Source: Bacillota bacterium
GTDB taxonomy: Bacteria > Bacillota > Limnochordia > Limnochordales > Limnochordaceae
NCBI GenBank assembly: GCA_017577405.1
Contig: PIUA01000024.1
Span: forward strand, 57,135 to 121,134
Reading direction: 5' to 3'
Length of the DNA stretch: 64,000 bases
The notes under the pieces: generated by a model
Databases searched by the model: none
Told to the model about the DNA's origin: nothing
Seen by the model: the letters and a program-made list of their open reading frames with translations, nothing else
Program-made: the position numbers and the translations under genes
Part shown: piece after piece, positions 1 through 9,400 of the stretch
How the letters are laid out: each line of letters starts with the position of its first letter
Position numbering within the stretch: the first letter of the stretch is position 1

Positions 1-804
<804 letters not shown>

Positions 805-819
805 TCAGGTCAACCGCCC

Positions 820-1110
820 TTACCGATCGACGACGGCCAGGACGTCGCTCTCCCGGAGGATCAGGTACTCCTCCCCTTCAAGCTTCACCTCAGTGCCGCC
901 GTACTTGGCGAAGATGACCCGGTCGCCGACCTTGACCTCCAGCTCGACCCGCTGGCCGTTCTCCAGGACCCGACCGGGGCCGACGGCGATGACCTCACCC
1001 TGCTGCGGCTTCTCCTTGGCCGTGTCGGGCAGGTAGATGCCGCCTTGGGTCCGTTCCTCTTCCTCGATCGTCTTGACGACGATCCGATCGCCCAGTGGCC
1101 TGAGCGTCAC
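820..1110 (-). CDS. groS: Co-chaperonin GroES (10 kDa)
   Basis: Heptameric lid of the GroEL chamber. The 96 residues match the usual family length and show the N-terminal [10 protein letters not shown] segment, the mobile loop with GGIYLPD, and the conserved [12 protein letters not shown] near residues 67-78. The start is GTG at 1108-1110, preceded by GAGGAGGGG, and gives the canonical N-terminus. It is the first gene of the groES-groEL operon, with promoter and HrcA operator immediately upstream. Confidence 0.98.
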   Translation of the reverse strand: MTLRPLGDRIVVKTIEEEERTQGGIYLPDTAKEKPQQGEVIAVGPGRVLENGQRVELEVKVGDRVIFAKYGGTEVKLEGEEYLILRESDVLAVVDR

Positions 1111-1156
1111 AGAAACCCCTCCTCAATGACACCCCGGGTCGTTCGTGGTCATGTTG

Positions 1157-1183
1157 TTAGCACTCGCTGCCTGCGAGTGCTAA
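1157..1183. promoter_or_regulatory. CIRCE operator (HrcA binding site)
   Basis: Perfect inverted repeat TTAGCACTC - 9 bases - GAGTGCTAA, identical to the CIRCE consensus. On the minus strand it starts about 10 bases after the -10 element of the groES promoter, so it covers the start of the transcript. HrcA, the usual CIRCE repressor, is not encoded in the window. Confidence 0.97.
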
Positions 1184-1193
1184 CCCGGTACCT

Positions 1194-1222
1194 AATATGC
1201 CTCCCCCGGCAATCCCTGTCAA
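1194..1222 (-). promoter_or_regulatory. Sigma-A-type promoter of groES-groEL
   Basis: On the minus strand a perfect -35 TTGACA (1217-1222) is followed after exactly 17 bases by CATATT (1194-1199, 4 of 6 to TATAAT). The CIRCE operator follows directly. The predicted start is near 1187, inside or just before the operator. Confidence 0.85.
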
Positions 1223-1347
1223 GAGGTTTCCTCCAAAAGAGTGGCCCCCACCCGCCCTCGGCCGGGTGAAAAGCCTCCCGCCACCGGCAGGGTTCCCCGG
1301 GGGCAGGCAAAAATCTCCCGGGAAGATCCTGCGCAGGGGGGAAAGGT

Positions 1348-2289
1348 ATGGGCGAACGCTTCCTGGTCGCCTTGGGCGGCAATGCGCTCCTGCGACCGGG
1401 CCAGAAAGGGTGGGCCAGCGAGCAGCTGGAGACCTTGAAGGGGACGGTCCGGACCCTGGCGGACCTGATCGCCGCCGGCCACCAGCTGGTCCTCACCCAC
1501 GGCAACGGGCCCCAGGTGGGCAACCTGATGATCCAGCAGCACCTCGCCCGGGAGGCCGTCCCGCCCTGGCCCATGGACCTGTGTGTGGCCGCCACCCAAG
1601 GGGTGATCGGCGCCATGATCCAGCAGACCCTTCAGGCCGAGCTCCAGCGCCGGGGGATCCACCGGCCGGTGGTCTCTCTCATCACCCACACGCGGGTGGA
1701 TCCCCGCGACCCCGCCTTTCACCGGCCCACCAAGCCCGTCGGCCCCGTGGCCGGTCCGGAAGAGGCGGCGGCCGGCCAGGCCCGGGGCGAGGTGTGGGCG
1801 GAGGAACGGGGCCGGGGGTGGCGCCGGGTGGTCCCCTCCCCCACGCCCCTGGAGATTCTGGAGGTGGCGGCGGTCCGGAACCTGCTGGAGGCGGGGGCGA
1901 TCCCCATCGCCGCGGGCGGGGGCGGGGTTCCGGTGGTGCAGGAGCCTGACGGCTCCTGGCGGGGGGTGGAGGCGGTCATCGACAAAGACCTGGCCTCCAG
2001 CCTCCTCGCCCGGGCCCTGGGCGTGGACCGCTTCTTGATCCTCACCGACGTGGACTCCGTCTACCGGGACTTCGGCACGCCCCAGGCCCAGCCCCTCCCC
2101 CGCCTGACCGCGGCGGAGGCCCGGGCTCTCCTGGCGTCGGACGAGCTGGGTCAGGGGAACATGGCCCCCAAGGTGCGGGCGGCGGCCGAGTTCGCCGAGG
2201 CGGGCGGGGAGGCCGCCATCGGAGCCTTGGAGGCGGCGGAGCTCATCGTGGCGGGGCGGGCCGGCACCCGGGTGGTGCCCACGGCATGA
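1348..2289 (+). CDS. arcC: Carbamate kinase
   Basis: Transfers phosphate between carbamoyl phosphate and ADP to make ATP, ammonia and CO2, the last step of arginine deiminase or ureide breakdown. The 313 residues are of normal length for the amino-acid-kinase fold. Visible motifs are VALGGNALL at the N-terminus, LTHGNGPQVGNL near 50-61, AAGGGGVPV near 190, and the C-terminal MAPKVRAAAEF segment. The ATG at 1348 follows GGGGGAAAGG. No arginine deiminase or ornithine carbamoyltransferase genes lie nearby. The next gene is a purine permease, so an inferred role in purine/ureide catabolism is at least as likely as arginine fermentation. Confidence 0.95.
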   Translation: MGERFLVALGGNALLRPGQKGWASEQLETLKGTVRTLADLIAAGHQLVLTHGNGPQVGNLMIQQHLAREAVPPWPMDLCVAATQGVIGAMIQQTLQAELQRRGIHRPVVSLITHTRVDPRDPAFHRPTKPVGPVAGPEEAAAGQARGEVWAEERGRGWRRVVPSPTPLEILEVAAVRNLLEAGAIPIAAGGGGVPVVQEPDGSWRGVEAVIDKDLASSLLARALGVDRFLILTDVDSVYRDFGTPQAQPLPRLTAAEARALLASDELGQGNMAPKVRAAAEFAEAGGEAAIGALEAAELIVAGRAGTRVVPTA

Positions 2290-2353
2290 ACCCCGGAAAA
2301 GAGGGGCTTCAACCATGCAGGAGAAGCACAGAACACGTACAATATATGTCACT

Positions 2354-2381
2354 GGGGCTGAAAATGTTCGGATTTAGCCCC
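2354..2381 (+). other. Leader hairpin upstream of purine permease
   Basis: GGGGCT at 2354-2359 pairs with AGCCCC at 2376-2381, extendable by three pairs with one wobble, around a 10-base loop. It sits about 28 bases before the permease start in a 120-base gap. It has no T tract, so it is not an obvious terminator. The purine riboswitch core was looked for and is not recognisable. A role in leader regulation is speculative. Confidence 0.35.
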
Positions 2382-2409
2382 GAGACCCCGACGAGGAGCG
2401 GAGGAACCG

Positions 2410-3753
2410 ATGGACCAAACGCTGCGAGCGGCGGCCTCGCCCAGCGAGCCCCTCCTGGAGCGCCTCTTCCACCTGGAAGAGGCGGGCACCACCTGGAAGC
2501 GGGAGGTGGTGGGCGGCCTCACCACCTTCATGACCATGGCCTACATCATCTTTGTCAACCCGAGCCTGGTCAGCACCACCGGTATGCCCTTCGAGGCGGT
2601 GGTGATGGCGACCATCTTCTCCGCCGCCTTCGCCACCCTTCTGATGGCCTTCCTCACCAACTACCCCTTCGCCCTGGCGCCCGGCATGGGCTTGAACGCC
2701 TACTTCGCCTTCACGGTGGTCGGCTCCATGGGCATTCCCTGGCAGACGGCTTTGGGGGCGGTCTTCCTTTCGGGCGCCGTTTTCGTCATCCTCACCCTGA
2801 GCCGGGTGCGGGAGATGATCATCGACGCGGTCCCCATGACCCTGAAGAAGGCCATTGGCGCGGGCATTGGCCTCTTCATCGCCCTCATCGGCCTGAGCAA
2901 CGCGGGCATCGTGGTGGCCAACCCCGACACCATGGTCGCCCTGGGCACCCTGGCGGACCCCCACACCCTGCTGGCCATCATCGGCCTCGCGGTCACCGGG
3001 CTCTTGCTCGCCCGGCGGGTTCCGGGCGCCATCCTGGTGGGGATTCTGGTGACCACCGTCATCGGCATCTTCATGGGGGTCACCCCCCGGCCCGAGGGCC
3101 TCTTCCGGTGGCCCAGCCTGGCCACCTGGGCGCCCGTCCTGGGCCAGCTGGACATCATGGGGGCCGTGCGGCTGGGCTTCTTGGAGATCATCTTCGCCTT
3201 TCTCTTTGTGGACCTGTTTGACACCGTGGGCACCCTCATCGGCGTCTCCTCCCAGGGCGGCTTCCTGGACGAGAAGGGAAACTTGCCCCGGGCCAACCGG
3301 GCCCTAATGGCCGATGCGGTGGGGACCATGGCCGGCGCCGTCTTCGGCACCCCGACGGTCACCTCGTACGTGGAGTCGGCCAGCGGCGTGGCGGCCGGCG
3401 CCCGCACAGGGCTGGCGGGCGTGGTGGTGGCCGCCGGCTTCCTCCTCAGCCTCTTCTTCATGCCCATCATCGCCATCGTGCCCGCCGCGGCCACCGCGCC
3501 GGCCCTGGTGGTGGTGGGGGCCATGATGATCCGCCAGGTGGAGGGCATCCGCTGGGAGGAGATCAGCGAGGCGCTCCCCGCCTTCATCACCATCGTGGCC
3601 ATGCCCTTCACCTACAGCATCGCCACCGGCATCGCCCTGGGTTTCATCCTCTACCCCTTCCTGAAGCTGGTCATGGGCAAGGGGCGGGAGGTCCACTGGC
3701 TCACCTACCTCTTGGGCGTGCTCTTCATCCTGCGGTTCGTCTTCTTGAGCTAG
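2410..3753 (+). CDS. NCS2/AzgA-type purine (guanine/hypoxanthine) permease
   Basis: Cytoplasmic-membrane proton-coupled importer of purine bases. The 447 residues, about 12-14 hydrophobic segments, match the AzgA/PbuG/PbuO subgroup. Diagnostic stretches are GLTTFMTMAYIIFVNP near residue 38, ALAPGMGLNAYFAFTVV near 88, the FVDLFDTVGTLIGV motif near 268, and GTPTVTSYVESASG near 315. The ATG at 2410 follows GGAGGAACCG. It lies 120 bases after carbamate kinase on the same strand. The exact base transported (guanine, hypoxanthine, xanthine or adenine) cannot be read from sequence. Confidence 0.92.
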   Translation: MDQTLRAAASPSEPLLERLFHLEEAGTTWKREVVGGLTTFMTMAYIIFVNPSLVSTTGMPFEAVVMATIFSAAFATLLMAFLTNYPFALAPGMGLNAYFAFTVVGSMGIPWQTALGAVFLSGAVFVILTLSRVREMIIDAVPMTLKKAIGAGIGLFIALIGLSNAGIVVANPDTMVALGTLADPHTLLAIIGLAVTGLLLARRVPGAILVGILVTTVIGIFMGVTPRPEGLFRWPSLATWAPVLGQLDIMGAVRLGFLEIIFAFLFVDLFDTVGTLIGVSSQGGFLDEKGNLPRANRALMADAVGTMAGAVFGTPTVTSYVESASGVAAGARTGLAGVVVAAGFLLSLFFMPIIAIVPAAATAPALVVVGAMMIRQVEGIRWEEISEALPAFITIVAMPFTYSIATGIALGFILYPFLKLVMGKGREVHWLTYLLGVLFILRFVFLS

Positions 3754-3818
3754 CCCCTGCCGGAGACGAATCCCTCGGGAGCGAGGGAAACCCTGAAGCG
3801 AGGACCAACCTGGCCTCG

Positions 3819-3848
3819 GAAGGCCCCGGGTCACCGCCCGGGGCCTTC
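3819..3848. terminator. GC-rich hairpin between convergent genes
   Basis: Twelve-base-pair perfect stem GAAGGCCCCGGG / CCCGGGGCCTTC with the six-base loop TCACCG, between the permease (plus) and the DUF72 gene (minus). No T tract follows on either strand. Position between converging genes supports a bidirectional stop. Confidence 0.6.
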
Positions 3849-3917
3849 GCCTCTCAGGCCCCGTCCATCGCCCACCTGCCCAGGAGGTGGCGCCGGCGCC
3901 CGTGCGGGCGCCGGGGG

Positions 3918-4793
3918 TTAGGAGGAGGTGGAGAAGAGGTCCAGGTTCTGCCAGGGCGGGGTTGGGCCTTCGTCCCCGGGTGGCACCAGCTGGAGGAGCT
4001 GCTGCATCATCCGGGCGCCCCGGACGGCGTAATCGGCCCGGTTGTTGTTGAAGAGGACGTGCACTTCGGCCACTTGCTGGGCCAGGGCTTCAAGAGGCGG
4101 GACCCACTCCGCTAGCTCCTCCCGGGAGTAGAGGTAGTCGAAGCGCTCGCCGCTGGTCCGGGTCTTCCGGTACCAGGTCTCGGCGTTCCGCCCGTGGAGC
4201 CGGAGGATGGCCAGCTGCGGGTGGGTGGCGGCTACCACCGGTGGAACGGTTCCCGAGCCGATCTGGGGTTCATCGCAGATGGTGTGGACGTACCCCAGGG
4301 TCTTGAGGAAGGCCAGGGTGGCGGCCGTCTCCTCAGGCCCCCGGAACCAGCTCCGGTGGCGGAACTCGATGGCGATGGTCGCCTCAGGAAGCAGCTCCCG
4401 GATCCAGCGGAGGTAATCGAAGCTCTCCCGGCTGCGGGTGAACCAGGGCGGGAACTGGAAGTGGAGGGCCCTGAGCTTGCCCGCCTCCTGGAGGGGCTGG
4501 ACCGCCTCGCGGAAGAGGGCGAAGGTCTCCACGAGGGTCGCCTCCGGCGGGCGGGGCCGGTCGTGGAGGGTCATGGAGCGGTGGGCCTTGACGTTGAAGA
4601 CAAAATCGGGGGGTGTCACCCGGGCCCACTTCTCAAAGTTGCGGCGGGGCTGGAGGTGGTAGTAGGTGGCGTCCACCTCCACCAGGTTGAAGTGCTGGGC
4701 GTAGTAGGCCAGGCGATCCCCCGCTTTCAGGCCCCGGGGGTAGAAGTTTTCGTGATCGGACCACGCACAGGTGCCGACCCGGATGCCCCCCAC
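3918..4793 (-). CDS. DUF72 (YecE-like) family protein
   Basis: Member of the DUF72 TIM-barrel family, whose biochemical function is not established. The 291 residues show the family N-terminus GTCAWSD, EVDATYYHLQP near 37-47, FVFNVKAH near 64-71, AIEFRHRSWF near 145, and VLFNNNRADYAVRGA near the C-terminus. GTG at 4791-4793 is preferred because AAGGGGG lies 7 bases upstream; a TTG one codon earlier is spaced less well. It is the sole minus-strand gene between two plus-strand groups and has no informative partner. Confidence 0.93.
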   Translation of the reverse strand: MGGIRVGTCAWSDHENFYPRGLKAGDRLAYYAQHFNLVEVDATYYHLQPRRNFEKWARVTPPDFVFNVKAHRSMTLHDRPRPPEATLVETFALFREAVQPLQEAGKLRALHFQFPPWFTRSRESFDYLRWIRELLPEATIAIEFRHRSWFRGPEETAATLAFLKTLGYVHTICDEPQIGSGTVPPVVAATHPQLAILRLHGRNAETWYRKTRTSGERFDYLYSREELAEWVPPLEALAQQVAEVHVLFNNNRADYAVRGARMMQQLLQLVPPGDEGPTPPWQNLDLFSTSS

Positions 4794-4877
4794 CAACCCG
4801 CCCCCTTCCCACCGCTGGGTGCCCCCATCATAGCGGCCCGAGCCCGTCCGGTCAACGGGGGTTCCACGCCTTTCCAG

Positions 4878-4906
4878 TTGACGTGGCGATCACCTGTTCG
4901 TACAAT
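4878..4906 (+). promoter_or_regulatory. Promoter of the imuB-dnaE2 cassette
   Basis: TTGACG (4878-4883), exactly 17 bases, then TACAAT (4901-4906): 5 of 6 matches at each hexamer. The spacer ends with the LexA-type box at 4887-4900, which abuts the -10 hexamer. The arrangement indicates direct SOS repression by promoter occlusion. Confidence 0.85.
4887..4900. promoter_or_regulatory. LexA/DinR-type SOS box
   Basis: CGATCACCTGTTCG matches the Gram-positive LexA consensus CGAAC-N4-GTTCG at 9 of 10 defined positions (one A to T change). It lies wholly within the spacer of a strong promoter serving damage-tolerance polymerase genes, the expected place for such a site. A weaker half-site, CGAAC, follows at 4915-4919. 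Confidence 0.82.
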
Positions 4907-4943
4907 GGGGGCACCGAACACTTGACCCCATGGAGGCATGGCT

Positions 4944-6182
4944 ATGGGTTGGGTTCTCCACGTGCGGCTCACAGGCCGGCTGGCACCCGCCAGCACCGAC
5001 GCCAGGACCGTCGCCCAGCTCCTGGAGCTTCCGGCATCACCGCCGGACCCCGTGGACGACCGGCATCCCCTGCGCCCGCTCCTGGAAGCGGCCGCCGCCT
5101 TGACGCCCCGGGTGGAGCCCCTCTCCAGCGAGGAGTTCTTCGCCGGCCTGAACCCCCATGACCTCTCCCGGTTGGACTCGTTCCTGGAGCAGCTCCAGGC
5201 CGGGCCCCAGGCCCTGGCCGTGCTGGCGCCCTCCCGGCTGGCGGCCCGGGCGGCGGGGGTCCGCTTCCTCTGCCGGCCGCTGCCTCCGGGCCGGGGGGAC
5301 ACCTGGAGCCAGCCCGCCCCCCGCTTCTACCGCCTGCTCGATCCGGCCCGTTTCCTGGCGCCCCTTCCTGTGGTCTACCTGTGGACGCTCGCCCCGCACC
5401 TGGAGGTGCTCCAGCGCCTGGGCCTGTGGCGGATCGGCCAGATCTCAGGGCTTCGGCCTGAAGCTGACGCCCGCCCGGAGCCTCCCGCGCCGGGCGGGAG
5501 GGCCGAGGCGGCCCCCATCCCCTCAAGCCTTCTGGTCGACGCCCTGGGCGCGACCCTGGCCCACCAGCTGGTCGAGGCCAGCTTGGGCCGCGATCCCACG
5601 CCCGTCCGGATCGCCTTCCCCAATCCCGGCCTCCAGCGGGAGGTCTCCCTTCCCGACGGGTTCGACGGCTCGGAGCTCCCCGGGCTCCTGGCGCCCCTGG
5701 CCGCCAGCCTCGCCCAGGAGCTGGCCGGCCAAGGCCGGGGGGCGTCCCGCCTCACCCTCCGGCTCCTGCCGCCGGCCGGGGCTCGCGGCTCCGAAACGGC
5801 CGGGGCTTCCCGGCAGGCCTCCCGCCGCTTCTCCGAGCCCCTCAGCGATCCCCAGCGGCTGGCCCGGGAGGCTGAGCGCCTGGCCCGCCGGCTCCTGCTC
5901 GCCCCACCCCTGCCGGGCAGCCGGCTGCTGGTGGAGGCGGCCGATCTGGCTCCAGCCGCCGCCCGCCAGACCAAGGGCCTGGTCCCCACCGCCGAGGCGG
6001 CTCCAACCCCTGCCGGCCAGGGGCCCGCCGCCCCTGGCCTGGCGGAGCTTTTGGAAGCGGCCCAGCAGCGCTTCGGGCAGGCCGCACCGGTCCCCGCCAG
6101 CACCCTCCCCCTCTCCCGCCGGGAGCGGATGCTCCACCTCTGGCTCAAGCCGCCTGAACCCCGGCCATGCGGCGGATCGTAG
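4944..6182 (+). CDS. Y-family polymerase-like protein (ImuB-like), truncated palm
   Basis: Likely non-catalytic partner of the error-prone polymerase encoded downstream. The 412 residues align by pattern with the second half of ImuB proteins: TPRVEPLSSEEFF near 55 replaces the active-site SxDE region, LAPSRLAARAA follows near 94, a helix-hairpin-like LQRLGLWRIGQISGL sits near 155, and a little-finger-like region ends about residue 330. The first palm segment carrying the catalytic aspartates is absent, so activity is unlikely. The ATG at 4944 is spaced 7 bases from GGAGG; the ATG at 4938 is only 1 base from it. It overlaps the next gene by 16 bases. No ImuA homologue is adjacent. The remote similarity is judged by eye. 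Confidence 0.7.
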   Translation: MGWVLHVRLTGRLAPASTDARTVAQLLELPASPPDPVDDRHPLRPLLEAAAALTPRVEPLSSEEFFAGLNPHDLSRLDSFLEQLQAGPQALAVLAPSRLAARAAGVRFLCRPLPPGRGDTWSQPAPRFYRLLDPARFLAPLPVVYLWTLAPHLEVLQRLGLWRIGQISGLRPEADARPEPPAPGGRAEAAPIPSSLLVDALGATLAHQLVEASLGRDPTPVRIAFPNPGLQREVSLPDGFDGSELPGLLAPLAASLAQELAGQGRGASRLTLRLLPPAGARGSETAGASRQASRRFSEPLSDPQRLAREAERLARRLLLAPPLPGSRLLVEAADLAPAAARQTKGLVPTAEAAPTPAGQGPAAPGLAELLEAAQQRFGQAAPVPASTLPLSRRERMLHLWLKPPEPRPCGGS

Positions 6183-6466
6183 CCCCCATCACCCTCACCC
6201 TGCCCGGCCAGGCGGGCGCGTCCCACCCTGCCCCGCCTGCCGGGGCGGTGCCGGCGGTCCTCCCCCTGCCGGGCAGCACCTTTTGCTGGCGGGGCCGGCG
6301 GTATGTGATCGAGGCCATCTTGGACAGCTGGCAGGAGGCCGGCTGCTGGTGGGAAGGCGAGCCGGTCACCGAGGGCTTCCACGTGGCTTTCCGAGGGGGC
6401 GGCACCGGCATCCTCCTCTTCCGCCAGCCCCGGGGCCCGTGGGTGCTGGATCGGATCGATGATTGA
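6167..6466 (+). CDS. DUF6504-like small protein of mutasome cassette
   Basis: A 99-residue protein whose core FCWRGRRYVIEAILDSW (about 39-55) and WWEGEPV, ending PWVLDRIDD, resemble the DUF6504 domain found beside or fused to ImuB/DnaE2 in actinobacteria. Its function is unknown. Translation is coupled: the start at 6167 lies inside the end of the ImuB-like gene. Being a free-standing protein between the two polymerase genes suggests it contributes to assembly or processivity of the translesion complex, which is inference. Confidence 0.7.
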   Translation: MRRIVAPITLTLPGQAGASHPAPPAGAVPAVLPLPGSTFCWRGRRYVIEAILDSWQEAGCWWEGEPVTEGFHVAFRGGGTGILLFRQPRGPWVLDRIDD

Positions 6467-6486
6467 GCATTCAGGAGGGGTTTGGG

Positions 6487-9400
6487 GTGTTCGTCCACCT
6501 CCACGTCCACAGCCCCTACTCCTTTCTTGAGGCGGGGAGCTCCATTCAGGATCTGGTCGACCAGGCCGCCGCGCTGGAGATGGAGGCCTTGGCCCTCACC
6601 GACCGGAACCGGCTGAGCGGCGCGGTCGCCTTCACCCGGGCCGCCCGCGCGGCGGGGATCCGGCCCCTTCTGGGCGCCGAGGTCACCCTCACCGACGGCA
6701 CCCACCTCACCCTCCTGGCCGATGGGCCCGAAGGGTATGCCACCCTCTCCCAGCTCCTCACCCACGCCCACCTGAGCCGGCCCCGGGGGGAGCCGGCCGT
6801 CTCCCCGGAGGCTTTGGAAGAGCACCACCAGGGCTTGATCGCCCTCTCCGGCTGCCGCCGGGGGGAGATCGCCCGGCGGCTCCTCTGGGGGGACCGCTCC
6901 GGCGCGCTCCGGGCCGCCCAGCGGTACGCCAGCCTCTTCGGGCGGGAGAACTTCTACATCGAGCTGCAGAACAACCGCCTTCCCGGCGGCCGGGCCTTGA
7001 ATGCGGCCCTGCGGGAGATCGCCCAAAGAGCGGGGCTGGAGTGGGTGGCCACCCAGAACGTCCACTACGCCACCCCGGACCGCTTTCCCGTGTACGACGC
7101 CCTCACCTGCGTGCGGACCGGCACCCGCCTGCCCGACGTCCACCCCGAGCGGCGCCTCAACGGGACCAACTACCTGACCAGCCCCCAAGAGATGGCCGCC
7201 CTCTTCCCCGACGACCCCCGGGCCCTGCAGAACACCCTGGAGATCGCCCGGCGCTGCCGGCCCGCCCTGCCGGAAAAGCCCCCCAACCGCTTCCCCGCCT
7301 TCCCCACCCCCCGGGGGGAGAGCACCATCGCCTTCCTGCGGCGCCTCACCTACCAGGGCGCGTGGCGCCGGTACGGCCGCCTCACCCCCGCCATCCGCCG
7401 GCGCCTGGAGCACGAGCTGGCGGTGATCGAGAAGCTGGACGTGGCCGATGCCTTCCTGGTCGCCTGGGACCTGGTCCGCTTCGCCCAGGCACGGGGCATC
7501 CGCCACGCAGGCCGGGGCTCCGCGGCCGACTCGGCCGTCGCCTACTGCCTGGGGCTCACCGAGGTGGACAGCATCCGCCGGGGGCTGCTCTTTGAGCGGT
7601 TCCTCAGCCTGGAGCGGGCCCAGAAGCCCGACATCGACCTGGACTTTGAGGCCGAGCGGCGGGATGAGGTGGCGGCCTACGTCTCCCGCCGGTACGGCGC
7701 CGACCACGTGGCCTCGGTCTGCACCTTCCAAACCTACCGGGCCCGCTCCGCCCTGCGGGATCTGGGGAAGGTCCTCGGCTTCTCCGACGAGGAGATCGGC
7801 CCCCTGGCCAAGCGTTTCCCCCACATCCCCGCGGACCGGATCCCCCAGGCCATCCAGGAGCTCCCCGAGCTCCGGGAGAGCCGCCTCCCCCTGGAGCGGT
7901 ACCAGCTCCTCTTCGAGCTGGCCGCCCAGGTGGCCGGCTTTCCCCGGCACATCGGCACCCACCTGGGCGGGCTGGTCCTGAGCCGGGAGCCTCTGGCCCG
8001 GGTGGCGCCCCTGGAGCGGGCGGCCAAGGGGGTGACCATCCTCTCCGTTGACAAAGACGATGTGGAGGCGTTGGGGCTGATCAAGCTGGATTTGCTCTCC
8101 TTGCGGACCCTCTCCGCGGTGGGGACGGCCACCCGGGCCATCCAGGTGCGGGAGCCCTCCTTCCGCTACGAGGCCATCCCGCTCGACGACCGGGCCACCT
8201 TCCAGATGCTGGGGGAGGGGGAGACGGTGGGCGTCTTCCAGCTGGAGAGCCCCGCCCAGCGGGCCTTGCAAGCCCGGTTGGGCGCCGACTCCATCGAGGA
8301 TGTGGTGGCCAGCGTCGCCCTCATCCGCCCTGGGCCCATCCAAGGGGATATGGTGGAGCCCTTCCTCCGGCGCCGGCGGGGCCTGGAGCCGGTCACCTAC
8401 GTGGACCCCCGCCTGGAACCCATCCTGGAGAAGACCTACGGGGTGGTCCTCTACCAGGAGCAGGTGATCGAGATCGCCACCGTCATCGGCGGCTTCACCC
8501 CAGGCGAAGCCGACCAGCTCCGCCGGGTGATGACCCACTACCGCTCCCACCAGGAGATGGAGCGGATCGGGCGCCACTTCATCGAGAAGGCGGTGGCCCG
8601 GGGCACCCCCCGGGAGGTGGCCGAGGTGATCTTCTCCTACATCGTGGGCTACGCGGGCTACGGCTTCTGCGAGGCCCACGCGGCCGCCTTCGCCGACACC
8701 GCGTACAAGACCGCCTACCTCGTCCGCCACTACCCGGCCGAGTTCTACGCGGCCCTCCTCTCCCACCAGCCCATGGGCTTCTACCCGCCCAACACCCTGG
8801 TCCACGAAGCCCGCCGCCGGGGGGTGGCGGTGCTGCCGCCCGACATCAACCGGAGCGAGAAGCACTGCACCGTGGAGGAGGGCCGCATCCGCCTCTCCCT
8901 CTCGCTGGTCCGGGAGCTGGGGGAAACAGACGTGGAGGAGATCCTCGCGGCGCGGGCTAGCCGCCCCTTTACCTCGCTCCAGGATCTCTGCCGGCGGACC
9001 CGCCTCACCCGGGAAGGGCTCACCTACCTGATCCTGGCCGGCGCCTTGGACCGCTTCGATCCCAACCGGCGCCGCCTCCTCTTCAGCCTGGAGGAGGCCC
9101 TGCGCCACCGGGAGCAGCCCCTGACCCCCGGCGGGTCAGGGCCGGCCCAGCAGCGGCTGGACCTGGCCCCCCGCGGCCCCCGGCCCGAGGTGGAGGACTT
9201 CTCCCCCGACCAGCGGCTCCTTCTGGAGTACGAAGCCCTGGGGCTGACCACCCAACGCCACATCCTCACCCTGCTGGAGCCTGAGCTGCGGCGGATGGGG
9301 GTGACCCCCGCCCGCCAGCTCCGGCAGATGGAGGCGGGGCAGCCGGTGCGGGTGGCCGGCCTGCTCATCCGGCCCCACCGGCCCCCCACCCGGAGCGGGC

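Noticed and set aside
2290..2409. Possible purine riboswitch ahead of the purine permease
   Set aside because: The conserved pairing loops and three-way junction of the purine aptamer are not present; only a simple hairpin is seen.
6145..9108. A 987-codon open frame on the minus strand opposite dnaE2
   Set aside because: Its translation is low-complexity Gly/Leu/Val/Glu repeats with no domain, and it mirrors codon-position GC bias of the real dnaE2 gene, which has full catalytic motifs.
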